Shown piece by piece: positions 46,281 to 52,853 of a stretch of DNA of 52,853 nt. The notes below the pieces were generated by a model. It was given only the letters and a program-made list of their open reading frames with translations. It had not been told where the DNA came from and made no database searches. How positions within the stretch are numbered: the first letter of the stretch is position 1; each line of letters begins with the position of its first letter. This DNA comes from a virus: IMG/VR virus record IMGVR_UViG_3300027816_000138, positions 1-52,853 of that record; one strand, 5' to 3'. The translations under genes and the position numbers were made by a program.

Positions 46281-47987
46281 ATGGCTAGTGATCTTAATAA
46301 TTTATTGGGAATGATTAATCCGATGTATGATAAAAGTATCATGCAACAAGAATCGGAAAAAACCGCCGCAAGTTTACCAAAAATAGTATCTAATAATCCG
46401 GATGATGTTATTATCAACATACCAAAGCCAGCTATTCCTACAACCCCATCAGCTGTAGTTACTGTTCCCCAAGAACCTAAACCCGCCACAGTAACCAAAC
46501 CAGCGCAAGAACCTAAATTAAGACCAATAAATCAAACTAAGTTTGCAACACCATACCCAAGAGTAGCAACTTCAAAAGAAGATTTAGCTAAAATAAAAGG
46601 AGAAATAGAAAAATTAGAAAAGCAAACAAACTTAAATCTTTTGCCATATCTTTTCGGTGGTGAATTGGCTCGAATAAAACATCAATTTACCGGTTTAAAT
46701 GTAAACAAATATTATCTTTTACTTTGTCTTTTAGTTTATGGGTTTGATAATAACATTTTGTCTGCATCTATAGGAGAAAACAATCCAAAATATATAATAG
46801 ATGATAACTTTATTAAAGACTTCCAAAGAATGATTAAAATACCTCAATTGTCTGATATATTAAAAAAGACTCCTGCTTTTGCCAAAGGTTGTTTTGAAGA
46901 GGTAGGACAAATGGGTAACATGGCCGCTGGTGGTGATATGATGGATAATAACCCCATTACCGGTCCAAATAGATATACTCCAAGTTTAGTTACTAACACT
47001 ATGGAAAAAATATGGCCGGGTTCTGTTAATAAATTAGAAAAATTTTGTAACATGATAAGAACAAGAGCATATTTAACAATGCCTAAGTCTGCTTTTGGTT
47101 CTATTCAAAAAGCAGTTAGATTAATAAATGGAGTAGTAAAAGCATTCAATAAAATGATGAATGATTTTTATAAGTTAATGACGAAATATATTAAACAAGT
47201 TTATGCTTGGGTTAATGGTATTATCGCAGACATACAAAAACAATTAATGAAAATGATAGAGGATATAATTCCTTTAGACTTGATTTGTTTATTACTTGAT
47301 ACTATGCAGTGTATTTTAGATGATTTAAATTTCTTTACTTCATTATTTAATATGACAGGTCCAATGTTGAATGTTTTAAATTCAATACAAACCTATGTTA
47401 ATACCGCATCGAATTTTGTAAAGAATCCGTTTAATACATTAGCTTCATTTTTACCACCAGAAGTAAAAAATATAATTGATAAAGTTGATCAAATAGGAAG
47501 TGATCCAGAAGGATTTATATCCGATACGTTATCAAATTTTGGGTTATCGTATATAAATACTGCACTACAAGGTGATGTGGTCGGAGCTTTGGCTGAAAAA
47601 TTTGGATCGAATTACGCATCTAAAGCAAGTCCATTAGCAGATGTAATGAGTAAAGCAGGTGCTATTTGGAATAGATATAGTGCCGATGGATCTACATTAC
47701 CAACTGGAGTTAATGATTTCTTGGATAAGAATTTGTTTGATTCCGATCAAGGTGTAGAAGATAAATACGGAAACCCTAAAAATTTTGGCGATATAATAAG
47801 AAATACTCAAGAAGATTTTAAAAATATATCTTCTGATGTTTCAACTCTTGGAGGAACTGTAAAATCAGACATATCAAAAATAACCGGATCTGTTGGTTCT
47901 GGAATTAATAAATTGGGAGAATCGATTAAAGGTGTTTTTAATTCAAATAAAAAACCACAAGATAGTGATGGAGTAGAAAAAACATAA
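46281..47987 (+). CDS. Baseplate/tail structural protein of unknown role
   Basis: 568 residues. Seen: a Pro/Thr/Val-rich linker (about 40-90), a helix KEDLAKIKGEIEKLEKQTNL, a central globular region with KYYLLLCLLVYGFDNNI, a long hydrophobic/helical section (AWVNGIIADIQKQLMKMIED; LDLICLLLDTMQCILDDLNF) and a C-terminal helical Ser/Gly-rich tail (KSDISKITGSVGSGINKLGE). Located between the hub gene and the gp5-like gene. Function inferred only from position; it could be a hub-associated protein analogous to T4 gp28. Confidence 0.55.
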   Translation: MASDLNNLLGMINPMYDKSIMQQESEKTAASLPKIVSNNPDDVIINIPKPAIPTTPSAVVTVPQEPKPATVTKPAQEPKLRPINQTKFATPYPRVATSKEDLAKIKGEIEKLEKQTNLNLLPYLFGGELARIKHQFTGLNVNKYYLLLCLLVYGFDNNILSASIGENNPKYIIDDNFIKDFQRMIKIPQLSDILKKTPAFAKGCFEEVGQMGNMAAGGDMMDNNPITGPNRYTPSLVTNTMEKIWPGSVNKLEKFCNMIRTRAYLTMPKSAFGSIQKAVRLINGVVKAFNKMMNDFYKLMTKYIKQVYAWVNGIIADIQKQLMKMIEDIIPLDLICLLLDTMQCILDDLNFFTSLFNMTGPMLNVLNSIQTYVNTASNFVKNPFNTLASFLPPEVKNIIDKVDQIGSDPEGFISDTLSNFGLSYINTALQGDVVGALAEKFGSNYASKASPLADVMSKAGAIWNRYSADGSTLPTGVNDFLDKNLFDSDQGVEDKYGNPKNFGDIIRNTQEDFKNISSDVSTLGGTVKSDISKITGSVGSGINKLGESIKGVFNSNKKPQDSDGVEKT

Positions 47988-47995
47988 AATAATTT

Positions 47996-49804
47996 ATGTA
48001 TAAGTTAAATAACATTTATGTTGGAATTGTTGTTAATAACCAAGACTTGGAAAATAGAGGAAGAGTTCAGGTTTTTATACCGCATTTAACAAATACTTTA
48101 TATAAAGGATGGAACGAATCGGGTGAAGATATTAAATTTAAATCTTTTGAATCTTCTGTTTTTACTCCTGATATTATTTCTAGATTAACTGACGTATTAC
48201 CTTGGTCGGAAATGGCTATGCCATTTTTTGGTGGAGGAACTGGTGCTCCGGTAAATCAAAGCACATATACTCCTACTCCCGCACCTACTTTCATGACTTA
48301 TGGTTCTACTGGTGGTATCGCACCATCCACGTCTTTTCCTGTTGGTAAAAATAATTATGATTTAAATGCTATCGTTAAAAACAGTAATGGTGGAAATTCT
48401 GCTTCTTATTATAATGGGCAAAATGTTAATGTAGGGGTAGATGTAAAAAATCTTAATTCTACTTTTTCTCAAAGAATTGCTGGGTTTGCTAATGAATTAA
48501 AATCTGCTGGCTATGATGTCACTATAAGTTCTGGATTCAGAGCGCCTACCATGACAGAAAAAAATGCAATAGGAAGCACCGGAACCGATCAAGCAACTCT
48601 ATATAAACAAAATAATGGAAGGGGTACAGCACCACCATATAAATCAAATCATGGATTTGGAATAGCTGCCGATATTAAAATAATAGGAAATGGAAAATTT
48701 GGTTTCGTTGATATAATGCGAATAGATACTGCTCTGGATAAAGATAATAAAACACCACCAGAACTACAAGTTTTAAAACAAAAATGGGGTCTTCATACTC
48801 CAGTAAATAAGGAACAATGGCATTTTGAACCGGTAGAAACTGGAATAACTGGAAATGGGTTTCAAACTGCTAATAATTTAAATAACAATAACGTACCAGC
48901 ATTTTCCGGTTCTGCAATCGCTCAAGACGGAACAGCAACTAAACAAGAATTTCCAAAAAAAGACGGAATGAATAATAAAGCTGCGGAGGTTAGTAAATCT
49001 GAAACTAGTGTAATTTCTTTAGTTAAAAAAGATTTAAAATTATCAAACGACCAAGCAAATAATGCTGCAATTGCATATAGAACAGCTTATAATGAATCTA
49101 TTAAAAGAAATTTAACGCCCAAACAAGCTAGTGTTGTAGCTGGGGCTATTGTTGGTAATATAAAACAAGAATCTTCGTTTAATCCAAATTTAACTCATGA
49201 TGGAGGTAGGGGTTATGGGTTATTAGGAGAACAAGGTGTTCATTTAGAAAGAATGCGTAATTATGCTAAAAATGTTAAAAAAGAAAATATTAATAATGGA
49301 ATTTCCGTACAAACACAAATAGAAGCATTATTTAATGATCCAGATTTTCTAAACGGAAGACCTTCTAGTGGTGGTCCATCTTGGAAAGGATTATCAACTA
49401 TAGCTAATGCTAATAGCGTAGAAGAAGCGGCTCAATTATTTAGCGGGCAGACATTAAATCCTACAACTGGATGGGGATACTTAAGACCCGGAAACCCACA
49501 AATGGAAAATAGAATATCATATGCCAAACAAGCAAATCAAACATTTTCTCAATTAGGAGAAGGAGAATTAGCGTCTATTGAACAATCTCCAAGTCAACAA
49601 CATAATAATATAATGAAACCAACTGATATGTTTCAAAACGCGGGAAATGGTGTAGCTAAAATTGGAGGCGCGGGAACTGCTATGGGTATGTTTAGTATTC
49701 CTCAAGTTGGATCTAAAGCATATGTAATGTTTTTAGATGGAAACCCATTAAAACCAATTGTAGTTGGTTCATATCAAGAACCTTCAAATGTTAGGTCATC
49801 ATAA
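47996..49804 (+). CDS. Baseplate spike hub (T4 gp5-like) with two lytic domains inside the OB fold
   Basis: 602 residues. Seen: the OB-fold start YVGIVVNNQDLENRGRVQVF (8-27) and LPW (68-70), then insertions: an M15-type peptidase region with SGFRAP (179-184), SNH219GFGIAAD226 and EQWH276FEP (273-279), and a tail-lysozyme-like region with QASVVAGAIVGNIKQESSFN (377-396, candidate Glu392). The OB fold resumes with GGAGTAMGMFSIPQVGSKAY (557-576), FLDGN and PIVVGSYQEP (587-596). Family knowledge: T4 gp5 has its lysozyme after the OB fold. Here both hydrolases sit between its strands, and no beta-helix follows. Confidence 0.8.
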   Translation: MYKLNNIYVGIVVNNQDLENRGRVQVFIPHLTNTLYKGWNESGEDIKFKSFESSVFTPDIISRLTDVLPWSEMAMPFFGGGTGAPVNQSTYTPTPAPTFMTYGSTGGIAPSTSFPVGKNNYDLNAIVKNSNGGNSASYYNGQNVNVGVDVKNLNSTFSQRIAGFANELKSAGYDVTISSGFRAPTMTEKNAIGSTGTDQATLYKQNNGRGTAPPYKSNHGFGIAADIKIIGNGKFGFVDIMRIDTALDKDNKTPPELQVLKQKWGLHTPVNKEQWHFEPVETGITGNGFQTANNLNNNNVPAFSGSAIAQDGTATKQEFPKKDGMNNKAAEVSKSETSVISLVKKDLKLSNDQANNAAIAYRTAYNESIKRNLTPKQASVVAGAIVGNIKQESSFNPNLTHDGGRGYGLLGEQGVHLERMRNYAKNVKKENINNGISVQTQIEALFNDPDFLNGRPSSGGPSWKGLSTIANANSVEEAAQLFSGQTLNPTTGWGYLRPGNPQMENRISYAKQANQTFSQLGEGELASIEQSPSQQHNNIMKPTDMFQNAGNGVAKIGGAGTAMGMFSIPQVGSKAYVMFLDGNPLKPIVVGSYQEPSNVRSS

Positions 49805-49823
49805 TTGAATTTTATAAAACATT

Positions 49824-49831
49824 AATAAGTA
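49824..49831 (+). promoter_or_regulatory. Late-promoter-like octamer AATAAGTA
   Basis: 5 nt before the spike ATG at 49837. Confidence 0.4.
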
Positions 49832-49836
49832 ACATT

Positions 49837-51930
49837 ATGGCATCACAAAAAACAAATAATTCTGAACCTCCTATTGTAAATAACGATAAATCAGTAGAAG
49901 CAAGTCGTTTAGGTAATGAAGCTGGTGCTTTATATTTTCAAACTAAAATAGAAAAAGATCCTAACGGTTCCGCAATACCTGTTGATAGATCTTTTATACA
50001 ACTACAAGATAAGTTTGGAACTTATATTCATATGTCAGAAGGAAAGTTGATAGAACAATCTTCTACTGATATGGGATTTTACTCTGGTAAAGATTTTTAT
50101 CAATTCGTACAAGGTGATGCTCAATATCATTTTCATGGTGATAAACATGAATACATACAAGGAAACAGAACAATACAAATAGGTCGTCAAGGGAAAGAGC
50201 AACGCGAAGCAGCAGAGAAACTAGCAAAAATAGCAGATGAAATTAGTAATGCGGGTGTAAAAGAAATTGAATCAAATGCTGGAAAAGGAGATAGAATAGA
50301 ATGTCCTATTTGCGCTCAAGAAATGGCAGTTGATAGAGCCGCCAGAACATTTGCTACCGCATCAAAATATTTAAGAAAAATTTTTAATTTTTTACCTAAT
50401 TCTCCTCTTGGTGGATTTATAGATAAAGTAGAAAAAATTTTAAAAGCAGTTATCGCATTCTTTTTAGATTTTATGCCGGTGTCTGCATTGAATGGTGGGT
50501 CTTGTGGTTGTAGTGGATGTAAAAATAATTCTATTGCTTCTCCAATTCATGCCATACAAAAAGCCAATGAAAAAGTATCGGAGCAATTTGAACAAAATAA
50601 AAAAGAAATAGAAAAACTTGAAAAATTAGCATCTGATGGAAGTTTAACAGAAACAATACCAAATGATATAAAAGTTCATGTTGGAGGTCCGATGAGAGAA
50701 TGTGAAACTGTTGCTCTTTCAGATCCAAATCCATTAATAACAGAACTTACTGACGGAAATCCAAAATATTGTTTTATACCTTCTTCTAAAGGAACTTGCA
50801 AAGCTGCTATATATCAACCTTCAGTTCAAACCAGTGGAAATGAACAAAAAACCGTTTCACATAGTTATCAATTAAAAGTAGGTTCTGGTGGAATAGACGT
50901 AGCTACTTCTGGAAAACAAAAAATAAGTGGTTCCGTAGTTGAAGTTACAACATCTAAAGGTGAATTACTTTTAAACTCTCCAAATAAAACTATAATAGGT
51001 GGAGCTAATATCGTTTTACAATCAAAAGGTAATCCAAATGGAGATGCTATAATTTTAGATTCCGATAGAGTTTATGTTGGTGGTAAATTAAGCGTTCAGG
51101 GTGATATAGCTTTAAAGGGATCGTTAATGATGGATGGTGGAATCTATGCCCCCCATTTAACAGTACCCGGAGAAAGAATTGATAGTGAAGTATCAAGCTC
51201 TGCTCATAATGTTCATTCCGCTGCAAATTGGAATAACCCAGTAAAACCCGACGCAACCAAGACAGATATTTTTGATAAAATTTATAAAGTAATGCGCGAT
51301 ATAGCGGCGACATTAATGGGTTTAGTTTTAACTCCGGATTATTTAAAAACTAAAATTGAAGAAACATATTCTACCGCTCAAATATCAATGGTTGTGGATA
51401 ATACATTTTTACCAACTGGATTTGCAATGGTATATGATTATTATACATATATGCCTTTATTCGTTTTTGGAACTTGTACTTATGGTGGTGCTGTTACTGG
51501 CTATGTTTTACCGGCTATGATTCCTGTTTACACTTATACTCACAATCACGGATCCCCCGGAGATCCTCATTCTCATGGATATACCACGCCTAAATGCGTT
51601 ACTCATGGAAATGCTGCGGCATCAATAGCAGCAAGGCAACCAGCATCAAGCATTCCAACTCCAGCTCAAACTACTGGAATGGGATCAGAACCCGGACATA
51701 AAAACGCAGGAGACTTAGGACCGTGCGGTGGAGGCGGTGGACCATTCGGAAATGCAGGAAGAGTAAACTCTGCCAAGTTGAGAAGAAATAGAGCATATGG
51801 AATTAACTCTATTGATGCTTTCGGAGGAAAGGATTATATAGATACTACAGAAAATGGAGTGAATGTTTCTTATAATTCAGACGGAACTACAAATCCAATT
51901 CCAGAGTTTAAACTTCCAGACTGTGATTAA
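49837..51930 (+). CDS. Central spike protein with beta-helix and His/Cys-rich tip (gp5C-like)
   Basis: 697 residues. Seen: an N-terminal beta region (FIQLQDKFGTYIHMSEGKLI; QYHFHGDKHEYIQGNRTIQI), Cys pairs CPIC (156-159) and CGCSGC (223-228), a beta-helix-like stretch (~340-440: ISGSVVEVTTSKGELLLNS; VGGKLSVQGDIALKGSLMM), and a distal segment with H569-N-H571, H578-S-H580, C587 and H590. Family knowledge: T4 gp5C, VgrG and P2 gpV are triple beta-helices, with metal-binding HxH at the tip in P2. Here spike and OB/lysin parts are on two genes. A hydrophobic stretch (VEKILKAVIAFFLDFM) is unusual. Confidence 0.75.
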   Translation: MASQKTNNSEPPIVNNDKSVEASRLGNEAGALYFQTKIEKDPNGSAIPVDRSFIQLQDKFGTYIHMSEGKLIEQSSTDMGFYSGKDFYQFVQGDAQYHFHGDKHEYIQGNRTIQIGRQGKEQREAAEKLAKIADEISNAGVKEIESNAGKGDRIECPICAQEMAVDRAARTFATASKYLRKIFNFLPNSPLGGFIDKVEKILKAVIAFFLDFMPVSALNGGSCGCSGCKNNSIASPIHAIQKANEKVSEQFEQNKKEIEKLEKLASDGSLTETIPNDIKVHVGGPMRECETVALSDPNPLITELTDGNPKYCFIPSSKGTCKAAIYQPSVQTSGNEQKTVSHSYQLKVGSGGIDVATSGKQKISGSVVEVTTSKGELLLNSPNKTIIGGANIVLQSKGNPNGDAIILDSDRVYVGGKLSVQGDIALKGSLMMDGGIYAPHLTVPGERIDSEVSSSAHNVHSAANWNNPVKPDATKTDIFDKIYKVMRDIAATLMGLVLTPDYLKTKIEETYSTAQISMVVDNTFLPTGFAMVYDYYTYMPLFVFGTCTYGGAVTGYVLPAMIPVYTYTHNHGSPGDPHSHGYTTPKCVTHGNAAASIAARQPASSIPTPAQTTGMGSEPGHKNAGDLGPCGGGGGPFGNAGRVNSAKLRRNRAYGINSIDAFGGKDYIDTTENGVNVSYNSDGTTNPIPEFKLPDCD

Positions 51931-52853
51931 ACTACAAAAAGTTTTTTTATAGGAGACGCTAATTTTGTAGCAGAATTTTCATACTGTGGAATTTCAGTAT
52001 ATTTAACTTTTGCGTATTGATAAAATAGTTTTTGTAATAATGGATCTTTCATTATTCTCTTATAATCTGGATATTGATCTGTTATAGCTCTCATCATAGC
52101 ATTACTTGATGGATTTAAACCAGTGCTTGAGATATTAACAGAAATATTTTGTATGTTTAATTTTTCAGAAATAAAACTCATTTGATCCTCCCAGTATTTA
52201 AAATACATATGTTTTACTGTTGAAGTATAACTATATCCATTACTTCCCAATAAAGAAGTAAAATCTGTTGATCCAGATTTTTTAGTTAATTTAATATAAA
52301 AAATTGGAGGATTTGTTATTTTATTAAATGATAATGTCCAACCTCTGTTTAAGAAAAACTTTTTAAGAAACTCTATAAAATATAAAGAATGTTGATTTCT
52401 ACCAAATTTAATAAAATCATTAGTAAAGTTTGTATATTCATCTGGTGTTGTTGGTACAAACAACATATCATAATCCAAATCTTTTAAACATAAATCTAAA
52501 GAATAATCATAAACAAAAAGATTATTAACTTTATTACTTCCGGGAGTAAAAACTGGTGGGTTTATATTATCTTGTTGATCTATATCATCTATTGATGAAT
52601 CTAAATTTGCTATTTTAATTTCTGGTTGTTCTAAACATATAGTCTTACTAAAATCATAATGAGGGTATAAATTTGCAACCTCTGGTTGCTCTAAAATAGA
52701 TTTTACATCTAATAGTTTTTCTTCTTGTGGTTTAGATTCTAAACTGGTTGATGTTTGAATTTTTATTGGATTTCCGTCTTTATCGCAAATATAATTGTTT
52801 ATTACTCTCGCACCACCATATTTATATGTTTCCGCATATACTATATTTCTCGG
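51927..52853 (-). CDS. Unknown protein, 5' end beyond window
   Basis: The frame is open without interruption from the stop at 51927 to the window edge (309 codons), although only TTG/ATG codons near 52466-52478 offer starts inside; the upstream sequence codes coherently (PEVANLYPHYDFSKTICLEQ; PPVFTPGSNKVNNLFVYDYS), so the true start lies outside. Seen: an acidic Asp/Asn/Gln-rich N-terminal part and a folded C-terminal half (FIEFLKKFFLNRGWTLSFN; VKHMYFKYWEDQMSFISEKL). Not recognised. Its stop overlaps that of the spike gene by 4 nt at TTAA. Confidence 0.6.
   Translation of the reverse strand, partial: PRNIVYAETYKYGGARVINNYICDKDGNPIKIQTSTSLESKPQEEKLLDVKSILEQPEVANLYPHYDFSKTICLEQPEIKIANLDSSIDDIDQQDNINPPVFTPGSNKVNNLFVYDYSLDLCLKDLDYDMLFVPTTPDEYTNFTNDFIKFGRNQHSLYFIEFLKKFFLNRGWTLSFNKITNPPIFYIKLTKKSGSTDFTSLLGSNGYSYTSTVKHMYFKYWEDQMSFISEKLNIQNISVNISSTGLNPSSNAMMRAITDQYPDYKRIMKDPLLQKLFYQYAKVKYTEIPQYENSATKLASPIKKLFVV

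Overview
This window is part of a large, AT-rich lytic phage genome of the T4-like (contractile-tailed) type. The diagnostic genes are a tail sheath and tube, T4-style baseplate hub and wedge genes, a gp17-type large terminase, an acidic prohead-core protein, class I ribonucleotide reductase, dUTPase, dNMP kinase and a PhoH-like ATPase. The host cannot be named from the sequence. Base composition and accessory genes (Hsp20, carbamoyltransferase, gp88-like protein, small Lys/Cys-rich proteins) recall marine T4-like phages, but that is only a resemblance.

Layout. 1-1440: two leftward genes resembling homing-endonuclease-associated proteins, separated by a strong hairpin. 1495-6852: rightward cassette of accessory proteins, most beginning with a T4-style capsid-targeting leader (for example MISFKEYFLLE), including an ADP-ribosyltransferase-like protein, an ASCH-like protein and a gp88-like protein; a leftward pair (3635-4578) interrupts it. 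6868-11386: a NodU-type carbamoyltransferase and two paralogous SGNH-hydrolase-like genes that overlap tail to tail. 11462-12027: an hsp20 gene bracketed by an inverted repeat. 12035-15575: leftward small genes with two deaminase-fold proteins and further leader-bearing proteins. 15668-16720: HTH plus metallophosphoesterase. 16697-23813: leftward block with GMP reductase, dUTPase, NrdA, NrdB and an HExxH protein. 24013-26021: AAA+ ATPase and RecB-type nuclease. 26071-28014: prohead core and virion proteins with a clear terminator. 28011-31036: leftward small genes and phoH. 31117-51930: main tail module (sheath, tube, tube-like proteins, hub-assembly proteins, tape measure, tube cap, wedge, terminase, hub, spike). 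51927-52853: a leftward gene cut by the window edge.

How it works together. Nucleotide genes (GMP reductase, deaminases, dUTPase, RNR, dNMP kinase) would feed DNA synthesis; the carbamoyltransferase may modify DNA or another small substrate. Terminase packages DNA into heads that, by inference from the leader peptides, also carry a set of internal proteins to be injected. The tail module builds a contractile tail whose hub carries two peptidoglycan-hydrolase domains inserted inside the OB fold, with the beta-helical spike on a separate gene.

Regulation. About thirty genes have an octamer close to TATAAATA or TATAAGTA ending only 5-12 nt before the start codon. This matches the T4 late-promoter consensus and implies leaderless or nearly leaderless late mRNAs. 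Clear Shine-Dalgarno sequences are rare (hsp20 at 11519 and the gene at 27382). No tRNA, rRNA or CRISPR was found, and no stretch above 300 nt lacks a gene.
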